A program made the position numbers and the translations under genes. This document shows positions 8,469 through 17,952 of a stretch of DNA of 64,000 nucleotides, one piece after another (position 1 is the first letter of the stretch; each line of letters opens with the position of its first letter). The notes below the pieces were generated by a model. That model ran no database searches. It had not been told where the DNA came from and worked only from the letters and a program-made list of their open reading frames with translations. Origin of the DNA: CAWAYH01 sp963786195 (lineage in GTDB: Bacteria > Acidobacteriota > Vicinamibacteria > Vicinamibacterales > 2-12-FULL-66-21); contig CAWAYH010000003.1 of NCBI GenBank assembly GCA_963786195.1, positions 186,001 through 250,000 of the forward strand, read 5' to 3'.

Positions 8469-10829
8469 TTATCGCTCGAGGCGAAGGGAGGCGACGTAGC
8501 TCCAGTCCCAGTTCGCATTGCCGGCAGGGCCCGGCCGGGTCCATAACCGAATCGATCCGGACGCGCCAGCCGGAAGCTCGACGACCGCGTGCTGGATTCC
8601 GTGGTCGGCTGCATGAGTGAGTGGCTCGAGCATGCGTCGAAAGAGCGGCATGGCCCGGCCGTCCGGACCGACGAGCTCGACGCCGAACTCCACGCCGTCG
8701 GTCGTGCCTCCCGATGTATACGCGGCCTCGTGCATGCCGAAATCGAGGATCACGCGCCGCGTGCCGACCGCAACGGGAACGACCATCTCACCTGGAGCGT
8801 GGAGGAACAGTACCGGCGATCCGTCGATCACCATCGGCCGCGGCGGGATACCGCTCTGTAGAGACGCGGGGCGATCGCTGACCAGGCCTCTGTCCACCAG
8901 GTACTGCGGGAGGTCGAAGGGCGTCAGAGGCAGGTTGTCGATGCGCGACACGGTGACTCGAAACGGCCGCCAGTACGACGCGTATCCGTCCGTCAGGTCG
9001 ATGCGGACCGCTCGGGCTGTCCTGTTGACCTGACCGCGAACGAACGCAACCAGGTCGATGTAGTCGCGCAGGATCGGATGGATCAGCAGCCCGGATCGCG
9101 CGATGGTCGGCACGAGCTTATGGGCCGTCGCCACTCCTTCGGCATCGGTGACGGTCATCGAAAGCAGCGGCGGCCGGTGGATGAAAGCACTCAGCTTGCC
9201 CACGAGCGAGAGATCGGCGTCCACCTCCATCCAGAGCGCCCGTGCATCGGGAGCCGGAAGCTCCAGCTGCTGGCCCAGCGACACGACGCGTTCCAGGACC
9301 TTCGTCAAAACCGGCGCGCTCGTCACCGCGGGAATTCGCTTCTCGAGCAGCACGTACTCACGCTCCTCGAGCACCGGCTGATACAGCCGCGGGAGGTCGG
9401 CCAGCGTCAGCGCATCCTCCTGGCCCGCATATCGCCCGTCCACGAGTGACAGTCCGACGAGCACGAATTGGGGGGCGGACGACGAATAGAAAAACGCCTG
9501 GTTCTTGCGCTGAAGCGATTCGGTGAACGCGGCATAACTCTGGGGAATCGGACGCGGGTTGTAGCGAAGCCCGTTCAGGAACAGGATCCCCTGCTCGTTC
9601 CCGATGAGGTCGATACTCGCTGTGCCGACGCGCTCGCTCGTCCTGGGAAATCCCCATCGCTTCGCCATCGCCGAAGTTCCTCGAGCAAACCTCGACTCGA
9701 AGACGCTCGGCTCGGGCAGCCAGCGCACAGACTGACTGAGGCGCTGAAATACGTTCGGAACGGCTCTCGTCACGATCCGCGGTTCCGCCAGCCACACGCC
9801 CAGTATGGCCAGCGGAGCGATGATGAGCGGTCGCCATCCGAGGCGATTTCCCCCCGGAAAGAGCGGCAGCAGCGGCACCATGAGGAGCGAGAAGATGAAG
9901 AAGATGACCGAGTGGCCGTCCGCGCGGGTGAAGCCGTGTTTCCACATCAGCGCGACCGTCGCTCCGATCAGGAGAACGGTTATGAGGCGTTCGGGCGGCT
10001 CCCGACGAAGCATCGCGAGCCTCGTCACCCAGATGGCGTGACACGCAAGCACCACCAGGCCGATGGTGACAACGCGTGGCGCTCCCACGAGCGCCATCGC
10101 GGTTGAATACCCCGCCGTCAGCTCCGTGCTGTAAGCCAGATATGCGCCGAGATTGCCGAAGCTCTGTCCCGCAGCAAGCCACCAGCCTGCCGATGCCGCG
10201 AGAAAGCCGAGGGTGATTGCGACCGCTCGACGCCAGCGTCCGGCAACCACGTGACTGCCGATGACGACGGTCATCGCAACGAGAAAGAAGATCGTGAGGC
10301 TGAACTTGATCCAGACCGCGAATCCGAACGCGATGAGCGTCAGAGCCACGAGAATTCCGGAGGCCCGTGCATTCAACAGGCAGACGCTCACGATGGCGGC
10401 GGCTACCGCGACCAGTCCGATATCACTGAAGAAGATGGGGCCCGCGAGCGCGAACATCGACAGCCACGCCCATCGATGCAGGGCAGGCAGTCGTGCGGAC
10501 AGCCTCACGATCAGCACGGCCTCCAGCAGTCGCGCGACGACTTCGAACACGAGCTTGGTGGTCAGCGCTCCGGGCAGGTAGAAATACGAGAAGAGGAACG
10601 CCCAGGGACCGAACGTGAAGATCACGTCGCGGCCGAACTGGCGGCCTGTCAGCCACGCGTCCACCAGGGCTTCCTGCCAGGAGGGGTCGAGATAGCCGGT
10701 GGGCGCCCGCGGCCATTCAATGAAGATGAGCCAGAGAATCAGGATTGCGGGAAGCTGCCACAGGAGCGATCGCGGAGGCGTGCCCGACTCTCCCCGGTGT
10801 TCAAGGTCTGCCTCGCTGGACGAGCGCAT
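8469..10829 (-). CDS. Large polytopic membrane protein of unknown function, about 786 aa
   Basis: The N-terminal half has about ten TM helices (for example LPAILILWLIFIEW, FLVAMTVVIGSHVVAG, VVTIGLVVLACHAIWV, VIFFIFSLLMVPLLPLF). The first large loop carries DPSWQEALVDAWLTG, reminiscent of GT-C fold transferases or polymer-linked membrane enzymes. The C-terminal 350 residues are soluble and end in beta-rich sequence (LPAGASGSIRLWTRPG). An ATG at 10829 is preferred to a TTG further upstream because a TATAAT (10845-10840) lies between them. No catalytic motif can be named. Confidence 0.65.
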   Translation of the reverse strand: MRSSSEADLEHRGESGTPPRSLLWQLPAILILWLIFIEWPRAPTGYLDPSWQEALVDAWLTGRQFGRDVIFTFGPWAFLFSYFYLPGALTTKLVFEVVARLLEAVLIVRLSARLPALHRWAWLSMFALAGPIFFSDIGLVAVAAAIVSVCLLNARASGILVALTLIAFGFAVWIKFSLTIFFLVAMTVVIGSHVVAGRWRRAVAITLGFLAASAGWWLAAGQSFGNLGAYLAYSTELTAGYSTAMALVGAPRVVTIGLVVLACHAIWVTRLAMLRREPPERLITVLLIGATVALMWKHGFTRADGHSVIFFIFSLLMVPLLPLFPGGNRLGWRPLIIAPLAILGVWLAEPRIVTRAVPNVFQRLSQSVRWLPEPSVFESRFARGTSAMAKRWGFPRTSERVGTASIDLIGNEQGILFLNGLRYNPRPIPQSYAAFTESLQRKNQAFFYSSSAPQFVLVGLSLVDGRYAGQEDALTLADLPRLYQPVLEEREYVLLEKRIPAVTSAPVLTKVLERVVSLGQQLELPAPDARALWMEVDADLSLVGKLSAFIHRPPLLSMTVTDAEGVATAHKLVPTIARSGLLIHPILRDYIDLVAFVRGQVNRTARAVRIDLTDGYASYWRPFRVTVSRIDNLPLTPFDLPQYLVDRGLVSDRPASLQSGIPPRPMVIDGSPVLFLHAPGEMVVPVAVGTRRVILDFGMHEAAYTSGGTTDGVEFGVELVGPDGRAMPLFRRMLEPLTHAADHGIQHAVVELPAGASGSIRLWTRPGPAGNANWDWSYVASLRLER

Positions 10830-10900
10830 CGGCGCGCGAATTATAGCGCGCGGTGCGCACTGTTCGTTTTTGGACAACCCGTCCCAGAGCGCGACAGTGC

Positions 10901-10919
10901 CGAAGCCCCTCGGATGAGA
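10901..10919. repeat. 19-nt dispersed-repeat copy
   Basis: CGAAGCCCCTCGGATGAGA is repeated exactly at 62147-62165. Here it ends one base before the stop codon of a truncated DJ-1/PfpI gene. In the other copy it adjoins a truncated IS630 transposase, so both copies sit at gene break points. Confidence 0.6.
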
Positions 10920-11322
10920 CTACTCAGGAACCATCTTCTTGAGATACGTCTTCCCGTTGCTCGTATGACGACGGCCGCGCGTCACGCCGGCTCTGGCGAC
11001 CGCTAAGGTCGCGCCACAGATCGCCGCGATCGGAATTGTCGCCGCGTCGAACCGCTGAACCAGGGCTTGGACGTCTTTGTCCACCTGCCGTTCCCAACGT
11101 TCACCGCCAGGGAGCAGGAGAATTCCCGCGTCGGCCACGTTGACGTCATCGATCGTCGTATCAGGCACGAGCCTGAGTCCGCCCATCGTCGTCACCGGTG
11201 CCTTGGTGAAGCCGGCGGTGACGACGTCGAACCAAGGCAGAGTAGGTGATGGCACACAAGGCGAGCGGGGTCTCCCAGTCCGCCAGCCCATCGAAAACGA
11301 GCTGGTAAGCCTTCTGTTTCAT
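10920..11322 (-). pseudogene. DJ-1/PfpI amidotransferase-like gene, C-terminally truncated and frameshifted
   Basis: The start MKQKAYQLVFDGLADWE, the middle ILLLPGGERWE and the nucleophile elbow AAICGATLAVARAG (Cys) are those of the DJ-1/PfpI superfamily. The protein stops after SNGKTYLKKMVPE, where related proteins continue for several tens of residues, including the stretch that follows the HTSN strand. A frame change near 11240 (LALCAI to WFDVVTAGF) is also needed. The truncation coincides with a copy of a dispersed repeat. Unlike the other frameshifted genes, the loss of the C-terminus suggests a real pseudogene. Confidence 0.65.
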
Positions 11323-11374
11323 GGTGTGATCTCTTTGGGCAGCGTAAGTGGTCCAAGCGGGTCGAGGACTATAG

Positions 11375-12067
11375 ATGTCATTGTTGCTCGAAATCATCGT
11401 GCAGTCGGTCGCCGACGCGAAAGCCGCGGAGGCCGGCGGCGCCGACCGGCTCGAAGTCGTCCGAGACCTCGACAGGGAAGGGCTGACGCCCGCGCTCGAT
11501 ACCGTCCGCGCGATCCTGTCCGAGGTCCAGCTGCCCGTGCGCGTCATGGTCAGAGAGAACGATGGATACACCGTGCGGGACGCACAGGAACTTGCGGCGC
11601 TGCAACAGGCAGTCGCGGCGTTCGGAACGCTTGGTGTAGACGGCGCAGTCGTGGGGTTCGCCAACGGGTCGAGGCTCGATCTGGATACGACGAGGGCGGT
11701 TGTGTCAGCGGCGCCGCACCTCAAGGTGACCTTTCACCGTGCGTTCGCCGTCGCGTCGGATTCGACAGGGGCACTCGATGATCTGCAGGCCGTGCCCCAG
11801 ATCGATCGAATCCTGACGACCGGCGGGGACGGTGATTGGATGACGCGCCGCATGAATCTCGAGCACCTGCAGTCCCGTGCCGGGTCGCGCCTGACGATTC
11901 TGGCCGGTGGAGGCGTGGACGTGCCAGCGTTGCAAATCCTCTCGACCTCGGGACGAATTCGTGAGGTCCACGTGGGTCGCGCGGCCCGCGAGCCTCAGGT
12001 GCCTTCGGCGCCCGTGTCGGTCGATCGCGTCAAGCGTCTGAAGGTGTACTCGTCGTCCGGTCGCTGA
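11375..12067 (+). CDS. cutC: CutC-family copper homeostasis protein
   Basis: A complete 230-residue TIM-barrel protein of the CutC family. It begins LLLEIIVQSVADAKAAEAGGADRLEV (the characteristic first strand and helix), then PVRVMVRENDGYTV, KVTFHRAFAV, ILTTGGDGDW and LTILAGGGVD. The family was linked to copper tolerance, but its enzymatic role is not settled. The gene is transcribed rightward, divergently from the truncated DJ-1 gene, with about 50 nt between the starts. Nothing marks it as horizontally acquired. Confidence 0.85.
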   Translation: MSLLLEIIVQSVADAKAAEAGGADRLEVVRDLDREGLTPALDTVRAILSEVQLPVRVMVRENDGYTVRDAQELAALQQAVAAFGTLGVDGAVVGFANGSRLDLDTTRAVVSAAPHLKVTFHRAFAVASDSTGALDDLQAVPQIDRILTTGGDGDWMTRRMNLEHLQSRAGSRLTILAGGGVDVPALQILSTSGRIREVHVGRAAREPQVPSAPVSVDRVKRLKVYSSSGR

Positions 12068-12184
12068 CCGACGCCTAAAGCGTGTCGGGGACTGTACGGA
12101 ATTGCCGTGCACAAACGACCGGTCGACCATACCTGACACAAGCACGGCCTTTCAGTCAGATTCACGACGACATCGGCTTCCGCG

Positions 12185-13516
12185 GTGTTGCTCGGCTGGC
12201 CAGCTCAATCAGGAGAAGAAATTTGCCCATTCGTCGCACGATTTCGCCAAAAAGCGACCCAAGTCGCCCTATTGGGCCACCGAGGGTACACCTTTTGGAT
12301 AGCGCTCGCCCTCGTTGGACCGTTTCTTAACCTTGAGTGCCACAGATGCCTGACAAAGCAGCGCTCGTCGACGATTGCAAACATCTTCAGTGACCTTCTC
12401 AGCCTGCCCTGCGAGGACAGATCCGCCTGCATTGCACCGATCGGCCATTTCGCGCCACAGATCGATGTGTACGACGGCTGGATGTGGGGAACTGGCGAAC
12501 GCATGCGAACAATCTCACGGATGATCGATCGCATCGCGGACAGTGACGTCAGCGTCCTGCTCAGCGGCGAAAGCGGCGTGGGAAAAGGGGTTGTGGCGCA
12601 CGCCCTTCACCGGCGGTCCAAGCGTTACAGCGCCCCGTTCGTCACCGTCAACTGTGCGGCGTTGCCCGGGGAGCTGCTCGAGAGCGAACTCTTCGGACAC
12701 GAGCGCGGGGCGTTCACCGGCGCGGTCAGCACTCGCATAGGCAAGTTCGAGCACGCCGAAGGTGGAACACTGCTGCTGGACGAGATCGGCGAGATGTCGC
12801 CGTCACTCCAGGCGAAGTTGCTCCACGTCCTCCAGGACGGGGAATTCACGAAGCTCGGCAGCAACAGGCAGCTCAGAGTGGACGTTCGGGTGGTTGCGGC
12901 TACGAATCGTAATCTGGAGCTGATGCGCGCCAGCGGCGCTTTCAGGGAGGACCTGTACTATCGTCTCGGGGTCATCGAACTGACGATTCCGCCGCTGCGC
13001 GAGCGCCTCGAGGAGATCGACGCGCTCACCGATTACTTCGCCTCCCGGTACTCGGAAAAGTACGCCCGGCCCTTCCGGCCGCCCTCCGCGGAACTGCGTC
13101 AGCTCTTCGTGGAACATGACTGGCCCGGCAATATCCGCGAGCTCGAGAACATGATCAAGCGCATCGTGGTCTTGCAGGACGAAGAGCCGGTCAGGCAGGA
13201 GATTCACCGCAGCTTCAGGCGACGCATTGCATTCGCGGCCTCGGCTGCCGAGTCAGCTCGAGCCGAAGACACCGAAGCTGGAGCGACCGAAACGCTCCAC
13301 GCGCCTCCGGCGAGTCACGTGGAAACCTCGCCAAACGCCGAAACCGGATCCCTGCTCGCCGTTGGGAAGGCCGCCGCTCAGCAGGCCGAGCGCGTCGCGA
13401 TTGCGGAGACGCTCGATTGTGTGCACTGGAATCGGCGCAAGGCGGCTCAGATTCTCGGCGTCAGCTACAAGACGCTGCTCAACAAGATGAAAGGATGTGG
13501 TTTAGGTCAGATCTAG
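12185..13516 (+). CDS. Sigma-54-dependent activator without receiver domain (EBP1)
   Basis: AAA+ enhancer-binding protein: Walker A GESGVGKG (about residues 128-135), the sigma-54 contact loop GAFTGA (175-180), Walker B GGTLLLDEIGEM, AATNRNLE and the R-finger region REDLYYRL. A Fis-type helix-turn-helix closes the protein (WNRRKAAQILGVSYKTLLNKMK). About 95 N-terminal residues show no recognisable domain, and the true start may be later (around 12475), because no convincing ribosome site precedes the GTG. It is convergent with the carrier-protein operon and has a close functional relative at 21588. Confidence 0.85.
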   Translation: MLLGWPAQSGEEICPFVARFRQKATQVALLGHRGYTFWIALALVGPFLNLECHRCLTKQRSSTIANIFSDLLSLPCEDRSACIAPIGHFAPQIDVYDGWMWGTGERMRTISRMIDRIADSDVSVLLSGESGVGKGVVAHALHRRSKRYSAPFVTVNCAALPGELLESELFGHERGAFTGAVSTRIGKFEHAEGGTLLLDEIGEMSPSLQAKLLHVLQDGEFTKLGSNRQLRVDVRVVAATNRNLELMRASGAFREDLYYRLGVIELTIPPLRERLEEIDALTDYFASRYSEKYARPFRPPSAELRQLFVEHDWPGNIRELENMIKRIVVLQDEEPVRQEIHRSFRRRIAFAASAAESARAEDTEAGATETLHAPPASHVETSPNAETGSLLAVGKAAAQQAERVAIAETLDCVHWNRRKAAQILGVSYKTLLNKMKGCGLGQI

Positions 13517-13545
13517 TCGGTGTTCGCACAGGCGATACGCTGAAT

Positions 13546-15417
13546 CTACCCATCCTGGGCAAGACGCTGCCACTTCTTGCTATTGGGCGGCCTCGATGAG
13601 CCGACGTGGAGGTCCGATCGCGCGGCGCCGGTCGCTGACGTTTGCTTCGCGACGAAGTCCATCAGAAGAACCTTGAGGGCGCGTTGAGCCTCTGGTGGGC
13701 GGAAGGTATGGTCCGCACCGTCGATAATTACGTGCTGGACATGCCGGCGGAGTCGACGTGCGCGAAGTGCTGTTCCGCCGCGAAGCTGGAAGTAGTTCAG
13801 GCCATTGTCTCCCCGGCTGAAGACGAGGAGACTGGCGATGCCGCGTGCGCTGATCGCATCCAGGTCGCGGACGATGCCGTCGAGTAGCCGTCCACCCGCG
13901 GCTTCGTTGACCCTGGCGAGGAGCTTCCTCCCGTAGGACCCGAGCGCCAGGCGTAGCGCAGTTCCATAAGCAGCCCGGCCGCGAAGAGCCTTCGCCCAGC
14001 TCGACCGGTTCCGGAGCAATCGCTGATACCGCCTGACCTCATCGTCTTCATTCGCACGACGCTTCCCTGAAGAGCCCTCGCGCAGATACAACGGCGGATT
14101 GATCGCGACGATGGCATCGACGGGTAATCCCTCGAGAGCGGCTCGAAACGAGTGCCAGCCTCCGGAGCACAGCCCGATGACGATCACCGGATGCCCGGGT
14201 GCTTCCGATCGAATCAACGCGAGCGCCTCGCGCGCATCGTCGAGTGCGTGCGCCGGGTAGGCGACGTTCTCGGCGGCGCCGGGGGGCGGCAGGCTGTCGC
14301 CAATGCCGCCGAGGTCATAGCGGAGAACGGGATGACCTGCTGCGGCCCACGAGCGCGCCAGCGGCACATAGAGACGGTTCGGGCCGACGTGATACTCAGC
14401 GCCCGTCGTGAGGAAAACGATCGCAGGCGCTGCAGGATTCTGCGTTGCAGGCGAGGTCAGAATCCCGACCAGTCTTTTTGCCGGACCGAAACGTACGGGC
14501 TGCTCGCGATAGCCGGTGCCGATCGCGCAGGAGGAGGACGCTCCGTCGACGCGCCGCGTGTCTCCCGTACCGGCTGGCTGGGTGTCGGCGCAATGCCAGT
14601 CCGACAGCCAGGATACGACTGCCGTATGAACCTGTTCCGGCGCTCTCGACAAGGCTGGCTGGACGAGCATGTCGGCGGTTCCGGCTGGTCGGCACCGCGC
14701 GACGGCCGACCCAAGTTTCTCCAGTTGCTCGTGGAGCTGTGTGTCGTCCACCCGATCATCGCGATCGACGATGAGTACGTCAGGCGCAGGACGGATACTC
14801 AGTTGTCCCAGATCGAGCCGGCCAAGCTCCTGCGCCGTGGATCGGGTCAACACATGACCTGCAGCATAGATGTCACCGTCAGCTGAGGTCTCGGGCACGT
14901 GGTCGTCGCGGCTCAGGCAGGCAAAGGCCTTCAGCTCGCGAACATAGGCGCGGCCCGAACGGAATGGGCTCCAGAGGACGAGGCGACGCACGCCGCCCAT
15001 CGCGGCTGCTGCCTGCACTGCCAGCGTCGCGCCAAGCCGCAAGCCGACGAGGGCCACTTCGTTCGACCCGACAATCCTGCGGGCCACTGTCGTCGCGTCC
15101 TCGATGCTCCTGAGCCACGCGTCGAGTGCGCCCGGATCCTCAGGGTCGCCCGCGGAATCTCCCGTGCCCAGGTAGTCGAACCGAATGACGTCGAAGCCAA
15201 GCGCGCAAAGCCGCTCCGCCAGAATCCGCCAGGCGCGATACGCACAGATGTATTCGAATCCGAGCGGCGGACAGAGGACGACAGCCGCGCGGCGACTGGC
15301 AGCCGGGGTCGGCGCGTGATGCCAGGTGAACAGGAAACGGTCAGGGAGTCCGATGAAATGTGCACGTGGCATGGGCAACGCGTCGAGCGGGCCTGACCGC
15401 ATGCTCTCACTGGCCAT
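13546..15417 (-). CDS. Tandem alpha/beta hydrolase, exosortase-A-system-associated type
   Basis: Two hydrolase domains in one chain. Domain 1 (about residues 20-275) has VVLCPPLGFEYI, FDYLGTGDSAG and an elbow GLRLG. Domain 2 (about 305-600) has RYDLGGIGDS, an elbow GLCSGG with Cys417 and DGADHTFRP with the late histidine. Neither elbow has serine. GLR- and GLC-type elbows are what I recall from the two hydrolase families of exosortase A/EPS loci, here apparently fused. The ATG at 15417 overlaps the end of the GH2 gene by 11 nt, so this is the last gene of the operon. Substrate unknown; acyl transfer or hydrolysis on a carrier or glycan is inferred. Confidence 0.75.
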   Translation of the reverse strand: MASESMRSGPLDALPMPRAHFIGLPDRFLFTWHHAPTPAASRRAAVVLCPPLGFEYICAYRAWRILAERLCALGFDVIRFDYLGTGDSAGDPEDPGALDAWLRSIEDATTVARRIVGSNEVALVGLRLGATLAVQAAAAMGGVRRLVLWSPFRSGRAYVRELKAFACLSRDDHVPETSADGDIYAAGHVLTRSTAQELGRLDLGQLSIRPAPDVLIVDRDDRVDDTQLHEQLEKLGSAVARCRPAGTADMLVQPALSRAPEQVHTAVVSWLSDWHCADTQPAGTGDTRRVDGASSSCAIGTGYREQPVRFGPAKRLVGILTSPATQNPAAPAIVFLTTGAEYHVGPNRLYVPLARSWAAAGHPVLRYDLGGIGDSLPPPGAAENVAYPAHALDDAREALALIRSEAPGHPVIVIGLCSGGWHSFRAALEGLPVDAIVAINPPLYLREGSSGKRRANEDDEVRRYQRLLRNRSSWAKALRGRAAYGTALRLALGSYGRKLLARVNEAAGGRLLDGIVRDLDAISARGIASLLVFSRGDNGLNYFQLRGGTALRARRLRRHVQHVIIDGADHTFRPPEAQRALKVLLMDFVAKQTSATGAARSDLHVGSSRPPNSKKWQRLAQDG

Positions 15418-17952
15418 GCCGCGCCTCGCACACGATCGGGACTTCGCCGGCGGCATTGAGTGCTGCGACGCTGCCGACAAGCGCCTGCCACTGGCTCACA
15501 GGCCGCAGGATCAGGACTCTCCGCTGGCGCGGTTCGAGATGCAGGTAGTTGTCATCCGGCACGAAGCCGTCAGCCCGCACGGTGACTGCATGCGCGAAGC
15601 GGTTGGCCTCGAGCGTGACCGCATAACCCTCAGCAATCGGTCGAGCCCGGGCGACGAGTTGCAGCCGGCTGTCGCGGCCAGCCGGCAGTCCGCCTGGAAA
15701 GCCGTGTGCAACAGCGAGGGTCGTCTTGCGGGCGCGGTCCCGGAGGGTTGCGGCGACGACGTCATGAGTTCGAATGCCGAGCTGATAGGCCTGGTTGACG
15801 TCCCGGAATCGGCCGAACAGCGTATCGGCCATCACGGAACAAGAGCTCCGAGCCGGAATTACCAGCGCGCGGACACCTGGTTCGCCGTCCAGGCAACCGT
15901 CGCGGTATAGCGACATGCGAAGCTCTGCGTCGATCGGATCGGGCGTGTCGTTCATGGCGTGAAGCCAGAATCCGTTGAGCCCCTCGTCGGCGGCAAGGAG
16001 AGCGACGGGCGCGAGCACTCGTTTCAGGTACCAGTACGATGACTTGGCGCGTCCGGTGCAATCGACGATGCCCCAGCCCGCCCCCTCGGAGAAGTCGCGG
16101 GCGAGCCACACGAGGCCGCCGCGGCACGAGGAACCGGGCCGCCGCCATTCGGCGAACGTTCGCAGCATGACTTCGCCAACCGCGACGCGGCCCAACTCGC
16201 GGTAGCGCTCGGGGTCGTGCTCACGCAGCGTCGACGAGTCCACCCCGAAGAGTGCGTCGACGTAATGGTCGCGCACGGCTTCGTAGTCCCATTCCGCCCC
16301 GGCATCGCGCGGTATTCGCTGCACGCGGCCATCGAAGCGAGGTTCACCCTGTGCGGTCTTCCGGTCCTCAGCGTCCGGGATGTTTGAAAACCCGAGGCAC
16401 TCCGCCGCGAACCGGACCCGCGCCAACCGGGCGTCGTCCAGCGTTCGCCGGTATGCGCCAATTCCGTAGTAATGGCTGACGCCCTGGTCTGGCTGAAAGG
16501 GCAGCGCACCGCCGGTCGGCGTGGAGGGAAGCCAGAGACATCCAGTGCCGACCGACTCGACGAGCCCCGCCAGATGGCTGGTGAACAATGCGAATTCGTC
16601 CACGCTGCAGGCGGCAATCTCATCATCGCCGCCTGTTGCTCCACTTCGCTGTTGCCGCAGCACACGGCGAGCGACGGGCCGCCTTGGCGGGCCTCGAGGA
16701 ACTGGCGAACTTCGACAGTCACGGCGTCGGTGAACGGCTGGTCGTCCGACGGGTAATCCATGCTGGCGAACATGAAGTCCTGCCACACCAGGATGCCGAG
16801 CTCGTCGCAAAGATCGTAGAAGTCGTCGGTCTCGTAGACCATGGTGCCGGGCACGCGGATCATGTTCATGCCCGCGTCGCGGAGTTGTTCGAGCGCGCGG
16901 CGATAGTCCGCGCGATCGGCGCCGAGGCGCGCGACGTCGAGAGGCGCCCAACAGACGCCGCGGCAGAACACGTCGACGCCGTTGACGGTCAGCCCGAACC
17001 CGTGCCCGTCTGGACCACGGTCTACATCTATCGTCCGGAATCCCACGCGTCCGAGATCGAGCTCCATCACGTCATTTCCGAGATCGATGGACAGACGCAT
17101 CGGATAGAGCGGCTGCAGCCCGTGCGTGTGGGGCCACCACCGTTCCACGTGGGGGACGCGGGCTGTCGCGGTCAGCACGACGCTTCGTCCCCGGAGCTCA
17201 CATTCAACCGGCGCCGTGCAGTCACCCACGCGCAGCAGGCCCGCGATTGGCGCTGCGCTCTGCCGGCGGACTTCGATGTGCCACGCGCACCACACCGTCG
17301 TGGCCATCGACGATCGCACGGATGTCTCTTCGCTCGATCGAGAGAGCAGAAGCCGATTCGATCGACACGGGCCGCCACGGCCCGACCGCCGCGACACGCG
17401 GCCACCAGGTCGACATCCGTCCGAGGAGGCTGGTCCGGATACAGCGAAGCTGCTGATGCGCGACGAGCGCGGTCCTCCACCGCGGCCGCGGCGGCCTGGT
17501 CCTCAGGAGCGGCGCCAGCGCGTGGAAGTGCAGGAGCAGCTCGTTCGTGTGCTGGAGGAGATGGCCGACATCCACGACATGCGCCGTGAACATCGACTCC
17601 GAGTGCAGGATCGGTCGGCCGTTCAGGAAGACATCGGTGATCGTGGCCAGCCCCTGAAAGCGCAGGCGAAGCCGCGAATCCGGATCACCGATCGTGAAGC
17701 GGCAGCGGTACCACCAGTCGTCCGCGTCGAAGTCGCGCGGCTGCTCGGGATCCCACAAGCCCGCTGCACGCAGCGACGCCGCCGCCGGCATTGGCCCCTC
17801 GCAGGAGAGCCACGTGGATCGCGAGTGCGTCGAGATCGGACGGGCTCCCGGCGCGTGCCGGGCGCCACCGACGCGAGCGCCCATTCGCCTTTCAGCGGCT
17901 CAGCGCATCCCGGAGTGACGATGCGTGTCGAGGCCGTGTCGAGTGTCGTCAA
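15407..17952 (-). CDS. Glycoside hydrolase family 2, beta-mannosidase-like (frameshifted)
   Basis: The GH2 architecture is readable across three frames. The jelly-roll sugar-binding domain has WWYRCRF, FQGLATITDVFLNG and SMFTAHVVDV. The immunoglobulin-like domain follows. The TIM barrel contains GMNMIRVPGTMVYETDDFYDLCDELGILVWQDFMFA and CCGNSEVEQQ, where the N-E pair marks the acid/base. The typical WLARDFSEGAGWGIVDCTGRAKSSYWYLKR follows. There is no signal peptide, so it would be cytoplasmic. A TTG at 17952 overlaps the DUF1839 stop (TTGA) and gives a sensible N-terminus leading into LKGEWALASV. Frame changes lie near 17880, 17240 and 16650. Confidence 0.75.

Noticed and set aside
9358..10182. 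274-codon frame within the large membrane protein
   Set aside because: Same strand but another frame, Arg/Gly-rich and without motif; a shadow.
12068..12475. Sigma-54 promoter for the first activator
   Set aside because: No GG-N10-GC with a proper -12 box on the plus strand in this region.
13502..13511. GGTCAGATCT as a partial copy of the large palindrome
   Set aside because: Ten bases only, without the rest of the arm; chance is enough.
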